Shown: positions 35,017 to 45,800 of the stretch, piece by piece | Layout: each line of letters starts with the position of its first letter | How positions within the stretch are numbered: the stretch's first letter is position 1 | Source of the DNA: a virus | Length of the DNA: 50,240 nucleotides | Virus record (IMG/VR): IMGVR_UViG_3300033571_001427 | Coordinates: 1-50,240 of that record | Direction: 5' to 3' (one strand) | Notes under the pieces: generated by a model | What the model was told of the DNA's origin: nothing | Databases searched by the model: none | What the model saw: the letters and a program-made list of their open reading frames with translations, nothing else | Made by a program: the position numbers and the translations under genes

Positions 35017-37402
35017 CTTTGTATCCTTTATTAATTAAATCTTGTATTTCTTCATCAGATAATTCATATTCTTCACCCATAACATAACCACCATTCTGAT
35101 AATTTCTTCCACCAAATACATGAGCAAAGTTAGCTCTTTTAACTTGTGTTGCACTATAGTCCTCTTTATTTGCAAGTACCTTTCTAGCAAACTCTTGCAC
35201 ACCCATACCGGCTCTATTAGCTGACTCAGTAAACTTACCTTTATTAGCAGGATTAATATTTATACCACCATAAGCCATTTGAGGAGATTGGCCTTGTTGT
35301 GCTTCTTGAATAGCCTGCATAATCTTTTGAATAGCTTCTTGTTGTTCTAAAGGTGGTAAAGATTGTAACTGTGCCATAAGTTGTTCAGGATCTGTTTGAG
35401 TCATTTGTGCATACATCTGAATAGCTTGCATAACTTCATCTTGTTGACCACCCTGTTGATATACTTTACCTCCACACTCATAACAAGGTTGACCACCTTT
35501 CATCATCTGGTACATAGCATCTATATCCATTTCACCACCATACATGTCAGTATCACCACCATACATTCTTCTACCCATTTTACGGAGTTCTTTATTTGAT
35601 GGAGTTTGACCAGTGCCTAGTCTTGGATCATTAGAATTCATGAACTCTTGATAACCTCTTTGCTTACGACCAGCTCTAATTTCAGAGGCAATAATACCAG
35701 CGGCAGTTCCAATACCTAAACCAATACCAGCTATTGTATCATTACGTTTCTTTTTCTTAGCAGCAGCTTCTGCAGCGGCAGCTTTTTGTTCTTCTGTTAA
35801 AGCTGGACCACCTTCTTGAAATCTACGGGCTTGTTGATCAAATGCAGACTTCTGTAAATTAGTACCTTGATTTAATACTTTACCAGTATTAGGATCTACA
35901 GCTTGACTAAATGTAGTTGAACTAGAAATAGTTCCTGGTGCAGAATTAAATATCATACGTCCTGTCTGATCTACAGCTGATTGAGGATTAGAGGACTGAT
36001 AATAAGAATAAATGTCATTACGTGATGGTGCTTGTTTTACACCAGCTTTATTAAATTGCTGAAGCTGTTGATTATAATATTGTTCAAATCTAGGATCATT
36101 ATCAATACCAGGAGACATAAATGTATTAATAGGGGCAGAACCATAAGTTCCTCCTTCTGCCATATTAGATAATATCTTAGCTTGTACGTAAGGAGGTAAT
36201 GCTTGGAATCCAGCATTAGTTGGTTGACCACCTTTAGCATAACCATAGTCATCTAACTTATCTAAGTTACCAGCAGCGGCAAAACGAGCACGTGCAATTT
36301 CAGGAGGCATCATCTCACCACCATTAGCCCAAGTACCAAAACGTTTGTGCCAGTATAAAGGAGAGAATGGATCTGTAGCCTTAGCTGAGTTTTTACCACC
36401 CATTCTATTCCAGAAATTATCTTTACGTTTCTTAGAACCATGCTGGCTAAAGTCTTTCATACCAACATAACCACCATGTACAATTTTATACTTATCACCC
36501 TTCTTAGCTAATACCATCCATTTCTTACCAGCTCTATCAGATTTTCTTTTAGCACCTACTTTACTAAAGCCTCTGTTCTTATAACGCTGAGGAATACCAC
36601 CCATCTTCATCTCTTCCATCTCACCCATGTTCATATCAATATCTTCTTCCTCTTCCTCTCCTTCTTCCTCTCCTTCTTCAGAACCTTCATTGAATTGAAG
36701 ATAGTCAGCAACAGAAGAAATATAATCATCAGCTAAAGTTAATTTACTAGCTACCCAAGGCTCAACCTCTGATTCACCATTAATAAAGTTTTGCAATCTA
36801 GCAATCTTATCATTCATAGCCATTATCTGACCCATTGCCATTTCACCACCTTCATCATAATAGTTATCACGCATCATCATACCTACACCACCCATCTGCA
36901 TAGCTGGCATACCCATAACATTCATAGCTAACTTTGCCATCTGCATTTTATCTTCACCATTTCCTTCTGCATTATCCATAGCAGTTCCGGCAGCCATTGC
37001 ACCATTAACCATAAAATCACCAATAGCATTCGTAGGATTGTTAGCTCTATCCTCATTCATCTTATTATAATAAGAAGCCATGTTACCATCATAGTTAGGA
37101 TATTGGAATATTTGTTGTTGCTCCATACCACCACCGGTTTGAGCTTTTCTATATCCACCACCACGGTTCTTGTAAGTCTTCACAAGCCATGCAGAACCAT
37201 AAGCTGAAGGCCAGGTATCAAATTTAGCTTTAGCCTCGGATTTAACACGAGAATATAATCCAGGATTAGTGGGTACATTACCACCTTTCTTCATCTCTCT
37301 GGCTTCAGGATAAGCTTGAAAGAATGCTTCTTCTGTAGGAAACATAGAATAGAATTCTTCCTCAGAATTAACACCAGCCATTTGTAAAAATTTATCTTTC
37401 AT
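35003..37402 (-). CDS. Mosaic basic virion protein with Gly-Gly linkers
   Basis: I start at ATG 37400-37402 (5 bases after the upstream stop), giving 799 residues; a TTG at 37429 would overlap the previous gene. Small domains are strung along the chain: an N-terminal helical unit (FLQMAGVNSEEEFYSMFP), a short basic domain GLYSRVKSEAKAKFDTWPSA with WLVKTYKNRGG, an acidic run at about 240-260, and a larger basic domain about 275-365 (WMVLAKKGDKYKIVHGGYVG, QHGSKKRKDNFWNRMGG, DPFSPLYWHKRFGTW). The last also occurs in other Bacteroidota phage proteins I recall. A transmembrane-like helix lies near IAGIGLGIGTAAGIIASEI. Ten or more GG linkers (AYGGIN, RMYGGD, QNGGYV) join the parts. It could bind packaged DNA or scaffold other cargo. 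Confidence 0.68.
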   Translation of the reverse strand: MKDKFLQMAGVNSEEEFYSMFPTEEAFFQAYPEAREMKKGGNVPTNPGLYSRVKSEAKAKFDTWPSAYGSAWLVKTYKNRGGGYRKAQTGGGMEQQQIFQYPNYDGNMASYYNKMNEDRANNPTNAIGDFMVNGAMAAGTAMDNAEGNGEDKMQMAKLAMNVMGMPAMQMGGVGMMMRDNYYDEGGEMAMGQIMAMNDKIARLQNFINGESEVEPWVASKLTLADDYISSVADYLQFNEGSEEGEEEGEEEEEDIDMNMGEMEEMKMGGIPQRYKNRGFSKVGAKRKSDRAGKKWMVLAKKGDKYKIVHGGYVGMKDFSQHGSKKRKDNFWNRMGGKNSAKATDPFSPLYWHKRFGTWANGGEMMPPEIARARFAAAGNLDKLDDYGYAKGGQPTNAGFQALPPYVQAKILSNMAEGGTYGSAPINTFMSPGIDNDPRFEQYYNQQLQQFNKAGVKQAPSRNDIYSYYQSSNPQSAVDQTGRMIFNSAPGTISSSTTFSQAVDPNTGKVLNQGTNLQKSAFDQQARRFQEGGPALTEEQKAAAAEAAAKKKKRNDTIAGIGLGIGTAAGIIASEIRAGRKQRGYQEFMNSNDPRLGTGQTPSNKELRKMGRRMYGGDTDMYGGEMDIDAMYQMMKGGQPCYECGGKVYQQGGQQDEVMQAIQMYAQMTQTDPEQLMAQLQSLPPLEQQEAIQKIMQAIQEAQQGQSPQMAYGGININPANKGKFTESANRAGMGVQEFARKVLANKEDYSATQVKRANFAHVFGGRNYQNGGYVMGEEYELSDEEIQDLINKGYKVEYI
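36642..36686 (-). repeat. Glu-rich simple-sequence run in the 799-residue cargo gene
   Basis: The plus strand shows an imperfect CTT/CTC repeat that encodes an acidic run of Gly and Glu on the minus strand (EGSEEGEEEGEEEEED), followed by a Met-rich stretch. It is in frame, so the run is part of the protein rather than an insertion. Such DNA can change length by slippage. Confidence 0.75.
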
Positions 37403-37407
37403 TTTAG

Positions 37408-40400
37408 TTATTTGTATTTGTTTAGCCAACCGGTTTGACCACCTTCTTTGCGGTATGTTGGTGTAGTATTATTTAATAGATCGTAATAGTTTTTAATTCT
37501 TCTAGTATAAACACTATCTCCTTGTGCATCTCCTGATTTTAAAGTATTAGGTGATTGCCAGGCATAACCAATTCTTTCAGCAACACTTAAATCAGCATTA
37601 CCTTTTGTTTTCATTGTAACTACCAAGCTACCATTTTTAACAGATACTTTATATTTATCTGCTGCACCTGCTGTTTTATTAAGTAATTTTTGTGCAGCTA
37701 CAGGATCTGGAGAACTTAACATACCACCTTCAAAAGGAGATAGATCAATTCTTTTATTAGCTTCTTCTACAAAAAATCCATCAGCATTATATTTAGATGT
37801 ATTAGATCTAAGTGCATCTTTTATAATATTAGAATTTTTTGTAAAGCTTCTATCTTTTGGTACTTTACCTTCATTATAATATCTCTCTGAATCTTTATCT
37901 AATTTAGATAGATATATCATAGTAGCAACAGCTGATCCAGATGGTGTCTTAATAAGTTCAGGCTTTAAAATGTTATTACCACCATCATTTAAAATATATG
38001 GTTTGCTTGCAGCCTTTTTTAATTTATCATCTTTAAATATATTGTCAGGATTTAATTGTGTCATACCAATAGTACTACCATCAATTATACCTAATGCTCC
38101 ACCGCCCTCACTTTCTTGAGCAGAAATAGCTAAAGCAACTTTAGCTAATTCATCATACTTTTCAGAACTTATATTTAAGTTACGCATTAATTCACCTTTA
38201 TTATTCATTAAAGCTGAATTAAATTCTGTCATCATTTGTTTATTAAATCTAGGAGCTCTCTTTGCTGATCCTTCTGGTATTTGTGCCCAAGGTTGATTAG
38301 CTGCAGCTAAGATTTTATTAGGATTAACATTAGTAGGGGGGATATAATTAAGTAATATACCTTGACTTCTAAGATTATCTTGTGTATTATTTAATATAGA
38401 CTTTGGTGCAGATATATTTTCTAACTCATAACTAAGAGAACTTCCAATATTTGCTTTAGCTTCTGTTAAAGTCATATACTTCTTTAAGAAACCATCATAT
38501 ACTATTGGTTCTCCAGTCTCACTATATCCAGTAACCATAGTACTATGATGACTTGGTTGCATACCAAACTGTTTATTATAACCTTTACTTCTACCACTAT
38601 AGCTAGAATCTTTTTTATTTGCAGGACCCCAACCAATTACAGCTCCAACAGGTATTTGTTTGTAATCAATTGGAGTTGGATTATTAATATTAAATAAATT
38701 CTTACCACCATTTGCAACAATTACACCATGAATATCCCAGCTATCTACCGTGCCTGAACCTGAGTCTCCAGCAAAATAAGGATACTGTTTAATATCATTA
38801 GCAGTTGGTGTTCCTTTTTTACTATGTATCTTTAAATCATTACTCCAAATGTCAGAGCTTGTAGGAATACCTTGTATTCTTCCAGGAAGCATATCATAAG
38901 CATTTCTTGTAGTCTCTAAACAATTACCCTTAGGACAATATTCTTCAACTTTATTTAAATAAGCTAAATCAGCTTTGGTAATAGTAAGATCAGCTAAGTT
39001 AACAATATCATTTTTTGCTACTACTTTTCTTACAGCAGGTCTGGTTATTGCTCTTGGAGCATTACCTATAGGAACTAAAGGTGTATCAGCAGCTACTGGT
39101 TTTGGTTTAATGGGTGCAACAGGTTTTGGTTTCTCTGTCATTACCCTTTTAAACTCTGGATCTGATTCTAAAATTTCTGAGTAAGAAGGTGTTTTAACTG
39201 AAGGAATAGCAGACTCACTCATTGCTTGTTCCATTAAATCCTCTTGATCGTAATATACCTTATCTCTTAATATTCTTTGTTTTTGTTCTGGAAGAATTAC
39301 AGGACTAACATTTTTAATATTAGCTAACTGTGCATTTGATAAAGATCCTTTTTGAGAATTTATTTCTGCTAATCTTCTAGAATTAATATTACTTAAATCC
39401 GGTCCACTTTGTAAAATACTACTTTCATCACCAGACTTTAAATAATACTTATATGTATCATCTTCAGGATCCTGGTAGATACCATATTTCTCACTTAAAG
39501 GATTCTTATAGAAGTTAGCAATATCTATTTTAGAATTTAATTCTGGAAGATTCTCTCCACCATCTTGATAGTTATTAAGCCAACCACCATTCTTTTGTTC
39601 TGGTAATTGGGATGCTGCAGCTGCTCCTGCTACTAATGGAGCAACAGTTCTCATAGAACCATATACAGTTCCTGGATTATTAAAATATCCAAAGGCTTTT
39701 CCTTTTTTAATTGCATCTTCCCAAAGTCCACTGGATGATTGAGATTGTGAATTAAAACCAGGTTTTACTCTACCGAGATCTAGCTCTTTAAGATATTCAT
39801 TTATACTATTATATGTACCAGTACCTCTTCTAGGAAGAGCATCAGAAAATACACTTGCTGTTGTATTCCTCATGTTTAATCCAGGGATAGCTTTAAAGTA
39901 TTCGGCATTTGCAATATCTTCTACTTCACCACGCCATTGACCAGGATTTATATCTAACATCCAAGTAGATTCTCCTTGAGGAATATTTCTATTACCCATA
40001 ATTCCCCAACGGTCTGCGTAGTCTTGAAAACGAGGATCTATATTACCAGCTTCATCCATAAATCCACGATCTCTTAACTGATTAAGTACAGCAGTATCTG
40101 GAGCAAGTTTTTCAATTTGAGCTGGAGTATTAAATGTTAATGCGCCAGATGGTGATAATCCTTTAACAGAATAGTCTAATCCTGATTTATTATTTCTAGA
40201 AATAATCTCATTAAGTCTATCTAATCTAGAATTAAAAATATCTACATACTCACTATTATCCATAGGTATAGTATTTGATAAATTTAAATTCCTTGTATTA
40301 GTATTAAAACCTAAACCTAAATTTATAGCAGGTTCATAAGGAACTACTTCACCTGTAGGTTTTAACACTGTCTGTTCAAATTCAGATTCAGACATTTTAC

Positions 40401-42840
40401 TTAAAACCTCTTTATCTTTAGGAGATGCATTCTTTAATATCTCTTCTTTTGTTAATCCAGATCTATTTTTAGCAATCTTTTTAAGTTTTCTTAAATCAAT
40501 AGATTCAGCAGGATTTGCAAAAAGATTTGAAACATCTAACTCACTAGCATTATTATTCATCATCCTTACCCACTCATCAAAATAAGGACGTTCTATATCT
40601 TGATTAAAATAAGAATTAAATTGTCCAGTAGTTGGATCCACTATAATTTCTGATGGTGGTGAAGCTAATTGATTAGAAACATTAGGAGTAAAATCTGGTC
40701 TTACTCCTCTAGATCTATTTCTAATCATATTTTGTAAAGATCCTTTACCTAGATTTTTAGCTATACCAGCACCTACTAAATTAGTGGGATCTAATATAGC
40801 ATCAGCTAAGAAAGAACCTACAGGATTCTGAATATTCATTGCTTCAGATGGCATCTGTACTTTACCAGTTGCTCCATATACAGAAGCTAACTGTGGTGCA
40901 CTAAACGGAGCCATTACTGTTTCCATCATAGCAGTACCTATACCACCAGCACCAGATGCATCATTGGGTTGTTTATACCAATCTTTGCCCCCGGTTGCAG
41001 TATTTATTCTTCTAGCCCATTGCTCCATAAAATCATCTGATCTTTCATTGTATGGATCTAGACCAATTGCTTTTTCTCCTTTATGTACATATCCTCTTAA
41101 CTTATCTAACCAAGAACGTTTCTTACGTATATCAGCACCCTGCATTCTCTCTACATCAAAAGGAACTTCACCAGCATCTTGATATATATCTAACCAGTTG
41201 GTTTGACCACCTTGTTCGTATGTACTAAATGGTAAGTATTTGCTAAGAGCAGACATATTTTTTTGACCTTTTTTCTGACCTCTTAAATACTGAACCGCTT
41301 TATCCTGATCTGGAAATAGAGAAGTTTTTCCACGACCTAAAAAAGTATTCTCACCTTTACGTAATTGATTTATTCTATCTGCATCAAGTATCCCTTCTTC
41401 TGGGTTATACAAAAATGGAGCAGTAGACATAGAGTTTAAATCCGTTTGTGTTAATTTACCAGTTCGCATTCTATCAACAGCACCTTCGCCGAGCACAAAA
41501 TTTAACTCGTCATTTGTTAATTTACCGGTACCCATACTCATAATTCTTGCTTCTTCGGGCATACCTTCACCAAACTGTTGATTTATTTTGTATTCAGGAA
41601 GACGATCTCTCATTATCCTTACCGGTTCTATTTCACCTTTCCAGTAATCTCTGTAGACATATGAATCTTCTCGTGGAGTTTTCAAGTTGCTTACATAAAA
41701 ATCTGCACGTTGTGGATTATCTAATGCCCATCTACCAGTAACATCATCAGGCGTTGCAACATTATTAAAATTTGCATGTTCGGTTCTGTATACGTTTTTA
41801 TAAGTAGGCAATGTTAGTTTACCTGCAATTCTAGAAGTTTCTGCTACATCATCGGCGTATCTTGAAACTGCTTGCGCCGCATTTTTAACCAAAGGTTTTG
41901 CTATTTTTCCTAATCCTTTTGTTAATGGAACAACATCAAAAGCGTTTAATCCTGCATTCAATAAATCGCTTCCTGCTTCAGCAAAATCACCCTGTGCGGC
42001 ATTAACAGCAGCTGATCCCGTATTACCTACCAAATCGATAGCAGAAAATGGATATGCAGCTGGGTTAACCATGTCTAATACATAGTCTAACGGATCAGCA
42101 GAACCTTTACGTTGTTGTGCTTGTGCTACTAATGAACTAGCGTCTCTTGCTTTTTCATAAGCAGATTTAGCTTCTCCTTGACTAACACTACCTACACGTT
42201 TAGCATACTCTGCAGCTTCTGCAGCTTTTCTATTAGCAGCAGTAACGTTTGTATTCTGATTAACTACTCTAGTATTATCAGTATAGCCAGCATTACCAGC
42301 AGGACTAGTTCTCATATAGGGCTTACCTACATTAGGTGTCCAACCAGCCCAACCACCTGTTTGATATTCATCTAACCATCCTGTCTCACCACCATCTTCT
42401 CTACGTTTATGATTATAGTCTATGCGCTTACCAGATGTTTTCTCTCTTTTAAACTTAGCTTTTTCTGATGATGACATTTCTGATGTAGTCTTAGGAGTTG
42501 TTTCATTTACCCGTTTGCTTGGTCTGCATGCAGGATATGGTCTACCGTCTTTATCTTTACCTGATCTACCACATGCTTTACCTGTCTTAACATCCACCCA
42601 TTTTTCATCAAACCATTGTGCTAAACCACCTTTACCCATCTGGGGTATCTCAGTTACATAGTTACCGGGGAATGTATAATCCTGACCGGGCATCATCATT
42701 TGCTGATTACCTAAATCATCTATACCTAATACAGGATAGTTAACCCCCTTCATTGTTATATCAGAAGAGGGTATAATTGTAACCTCACCGGGATATGCCC
42801 ACTGACCTAAAGGAGATATGATAGGTTTTTTTCTAGCCAT
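37408..42840 (-). CDS. Giant multidomain virion lysin: peptidase plus transglycosylase-like domains
   Basis: This 1810-residue protein is modular. Residues 1-75 form a beta unit (PGEVTIIPSSDITMKGV). Residues about 78-145 hold a small Cys-containing basic domain of DUF5872-like appearance. Residues about 345-540 hold a segment with weak ADP-ribosyltransferase-like features (YRTEH, GRWALDNPQRADFYV). Residues about 1300-1450 hold a papain-like amidase/NlpC-type domain with C1307 and H1431/H1432 (CPKGNCLETT, HHSTMVTGYSETGEPIVYDG). Residues about 1560-1650 resemble a lytic transglycosylase, with E1576 in ISAQESEGG and GSTIGMTQLNP. Four GGxxxWLxxYQ linkers mark the borders. It would degrade the murein when DNA enters the cell. 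The gene starts 4 bases after the tail muzzle gene. Confidence 0.75.
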   Translation of the reverse strand: MARKKPIISPLGQWAYPGEVTIIPSSDITMKGVNYPVLGIDDLGNQQMMMPGQDYTFPGNYVTEIPQMGKGGLAQWFDEKWVDVKTGKACGRSGKDKDGRPYPACRPSKRVNETTPKTTSEMSSSEKAKFKREKTSGKRIDYNHKRREDGGETGWLDEYQTGGWAGWTPNVGKPYMRTSPAGNAGYTDNTRVVNQNTNVTAANRKAAEAAEYAKRVGSVSQGEAKSAYEKARDASSLVAQAQQRKGSADPLDYVLDMVNPAAYPFSAIDLVGNTGSAAVNAAQGDFAEAGSDLLNAGLNAFDVVPLTKGLGKIAKPLVKNAAQAVSRYADDVAETSRIAGKLTLPTYKNVYRTEHANFNNVATPDDVTGRWALDNPQRADFYVSNLKTPREDSYVYRDYWKGEIEPVRIMRDRLPEYKINQQFGEGMPEEARIMSMGTGKLTNDELNFVLGEGAVDRMRTGKLTQTDLNSMSTAPFLYNPEEGILDADRINQLRKGENTFLGRGKTSLFPDQDKAVQYLRGQKKGQKNMSALSKYLPFSTYEQGGQTNWLDIYQDAGEVPFDVERMQGADIRKKRSWLDKLRGYVHKGEKAIGLDPYNERSDDFMEQWARRINTATGGKDWYKQPNDASGAGGIGTAMMETVMAPFSAPQLASVYGATGKVQMPSEAMNIQNPVGSFLADAILDPTNLVGAGIAKNLGKGSLQNMIRNRSRGVRPDFTPNVSNQLASPPSEIIVDPTTGQFNSYFNQDIERPYFDEWVRMMNNNASELDVSNLFANPAESIDLRKLKKIAKNRSGLTKEEILKNASPKDKEVLSKMSESEFEQTVLKPTGEVVPYEPAINLGLGFNTNTRNLNLSNTIPMDNSEYVDIFNSRLDRLNEIISRNNKSGLDYSVKGLSPSGALTFNTPAQIEKLAPDTAVLNQLRDRGFMDEAGNIDPRFQDYADRWGIMGNRNIPQGESTWMLDINPGQWRGEVEDIANAEYFKAIPGLNMRNTTASVFSDALPRRGTGTYNSINEYLKELDLGRVKPGFNSQSQSSSGLWEDAIKKGKAFGYFNNPGTVYGSMRTVAPLVAGAAAASQLPEQKNGGWLNNYQDGGENLPELNSKIDIANFYKNPLSEKYGIYQDPEDDTYKYYLKSGDESSILQSGPDLSNINSRRLAEINSQKGSLSNAQLANIKNVSPVILPEQKQRILRDKVYYDQEDLMEQAMSESAIPSVKTPSYSEILESDPEFKRVMTEKPKPVAPIKPKPVAADTPLVPIGNAPRAITRPAVRKVVAKNDIVNLADLTITKADLAYLNKVEEYCPKGNCLETTRNAYDMLPGRIQGIPTSSDIWSNDLKIHSKKGTPTANDIKQYPYFAGDSGSGTVDSWDIHGVIVANGGKNLFNINNPTPIDYKQIPVGAVIGWGPANKKDSSYSGRSKGYNKQFGMQPSHHSTMVTGYSETGEPIVYDGFLKKYMTLTEAKANIGSSLSYELENISAPKSILNNTQDNLRSQGILLNYIPPTNVNPNKILAAANQPWAQIPEGSAKRAPRFNKQMMTEFNSALMNNKGELMRNLNISSEKYDELAKVALAISAQESEGGGALGIIDGSTIGMTQLNPDNIFKDDKLKKAASKPYILNDGGNNILKPELIKTPSGSAVATMIYLSKLDKDSERYYNEGKVPKDRSFTKNSNIIKDALRSNTSKYNADGFFVEEANKRIDLSPFEGGMLSSPDPVAAQKLLNKTAGAADKYKVSVKNGSLVVTMKTKGNADLSVAERIGYAWQSPNTLKSGDAQGDSVYTRRIKNYYDLLNNTTPTYRKEGGQTGWLNKYK

Positions 42841-42844
42841 TTTA

Positions 42845-45800
42845 TTACCTAAATGAAGCTAACAATTTGTTATTACTGAGCTTCAATAAGAACTTAGATG
42901 AGCCAGAAACAAGTTTTTTCAATATAACCTTGTTAAGGTAGTGTCTAAATTTCTTTCTTTGTGTAGCTCCCTTATTATAATTTACATAAGTTGCGTTAAT
43001 ATTCCTAATATAACCGTTGGCTTCAGTGACCCACATGGGTGCAAAAGTACCAGTAAATTCACCACGGTCATTAGTAATATCCCAGAACTGATTAAACCTA
43101 TACTTCTGTTCTTCTTTAGAGAATAAGATATCAATGTTATTGACATTTACTAAAGGATAGTTATTAATTAAGTAAGGATTATTCTTAGGAGATAAGTTTA
43201 ATCTTAAGTCCCCAGAGATCTGTTCTGTGTTATATACAATAGCCCGGTCAAAGTTCTCATCTAACAGATGATGATAATCTAAACAGTTAGGAGAGTATCT
43301 ATAGCATTCTAAGATATATTCTACTGATCTGGTTGTTGTAACGGTTTGACCTTGGTTCTGTACATACTCTATCTCAAAAGGATAGTTAACACCATAGTAG
43401 TTACAATAAGAATCACATACTAAGTTATGTTTCCAGATACCATTATCCTTTACTGTCATATAGTAAGTCTTACTAGACATTACTAAGTTAGGATGCCAGT
43501 CATGGAATGATATAAAAGCTTTAGCTTTAGGATCATAGCTTACTGTCCAGGATGCATCTTCAAAGTAGGTAGGATCACCTAGATCAAACTGATATCCGGG
43601 GAAGTCTACATGCCCAAACTTATTACTGAATAAATAGATTACCTTACCCTTGTACTGTGGCTTAAGTTTAAAGTCACGCTTACAGAAGAATACAATCTCG
43701 TTAATGTTATCATATGTAGTTTGACAACCTACACCAATGATTGTATTATCTAGAATATTAGATTCTATATCTGGGAAGTCTAGTAACAAAGCATAAGGAC
43801 TATACTGTGAGAACCACCACTTCATACCGGACTTAGATATATCTTGTAGTCCTTGACCATAAGAGAATACTTTACCCTGATTTTGACTCATGTAGAATAA
43901 TCCGGCTGGTGTATTGATTACAGAGAATCTATTTTGACAGCTACCGTATTCAAACTCAGGATCAGCATTTACTAAATTCTGTAATGGTTGTGCATTAAAC
44001 AACTGACCATCACCAATAGATAGTTTAGTACCACCATTAAGATCTAATGTTTCCACACCCTGGAATAAAACAGGAGATTCACCACTCAACATGATAATGG
44101 CCCCGGTCTTACCAACAGAACGCATGCTAACTACTTTAGAATCAAAGTCATAGTAATTATTAGCTAAGAACTGTCTCCAGTTATCTTTACTTAATTCAAA
44201 CTGTTGTTGCAAAGAATAGATTACCCTTGTATCATATGTTGTGTAACATGATGTATTAGAGGGATCATAAATCCTAGATTGTAAGTTACCCCATGATGCA
44301 AAGTTTGAGAAGTGCTTACTAATACTTAAAGCATAATCATACTTCTGATAGTTAGTATCTTTGATATATGGAGTCCGGAACATTTCCTCATAATCTGTGT
44401 AGGTAGTAAAGTCATAATGTCTCTTACCTGGATCATCTCCATAATCTCTGTATGCTAAGTTAATCTCTGATTCTACATAAAAATCCCGGATACCAGAGTT
44501 AAACAAATACATGTATGCAAATCTTACCATGAATGCACCAGATACTTTTCTTCTATCTAAATGGTGAAAGTCATTAGGTAATGCTTGATCACCACCGAAT
44601 ATACCACCCAATAAATCAGCGGCATTATACTTAGTAGTATCCATCCAATATCTTGGATAAGGAAGCATGTTATATAATCTATAATCCCACTCAGTATTAT
44701 CTGGCAGATCTTGCATCCACTGAGAGAAATAAAAGAATGTAGATTTCTCAGTATAGCGGTTAACATACATGTCACCACCAAAGATTACAGCTGATGTTGA
44801 TCTAGCATTAGGTAAATAACCAGATGTCCATAAATTAATACAACCAACCGGTACTTGTCTGATATTATCTAACTGACCATACTGATTATCATTCTTAACT
44901 TTTAATGCAGCATAGTGAGCAGATGTAACTGAAGACTGAGTAAAGCTTTCTGGTTTTCTCCAGATATCTCTTGCTGTAACAGTTTGAGGTTCAGCAGGAG
45001 CAGTAACATCATTTAAACCATAAGAGCTAGGAGCAGGTCTTCCATTCTCTCCTCTAGCCATTTGACCAATAGTAAATAATGTATTATCTACAACTGTAGG
45101 ATCTGCAATAGGAGAGTTTAAAGATACACTTACAGTGCTTGCCCGGAACAAGTTATTAATCCGATAGCTAGTATCATAATCCTGAATAACAGGATCAATG
45201 TATAAAGACTTGATAATCTCTCTTCTTCTATTACCTACGGGTGAAGAAGCAAAGTTTCTATAGAAACCATGTGATACATATTGATAAGCAAACTGTCTTT
45301 TACCACCAGCTGCTTCTATACCTTCAATTAAACTTTGTGTAGATGCTAACCAGTAATAACCAAATAAAATAACATACTGACCTACTGCTCCAATTAATCC
45401 AAGAACAGCACCTGTAAATGGTTGAGCTGTAGTAGCAGTTCCGGCAATTGCTGGAATACCTGCTGTAATACCAGCAGAGATAAGAAAGTCTGTAATAGGA
45501 ACAGCATTTCGTGCAGCAGCAACACCTAATGCAATACCAGCAAGGTTAGCAATGATAGCAGATGTATCTGTAATAAACTTATCTTTAGGATGATTATCTA
45601 CAGGTCTAAATCTACCTTCTACATCTCCCCATACTTGACCATATACTTTTAATTCTGTAGCTGATAAGAAAGGATTCCGGAATGTGGTTTCAGGTGAGTG
45701 AAAAGAAAAGATATCTCTCTTAACTCCATCAAACAATTGTACATCTACAGCAGCAGAATTTCCAGTATGATACTTATCATCATCCATAGTACCACCACGA

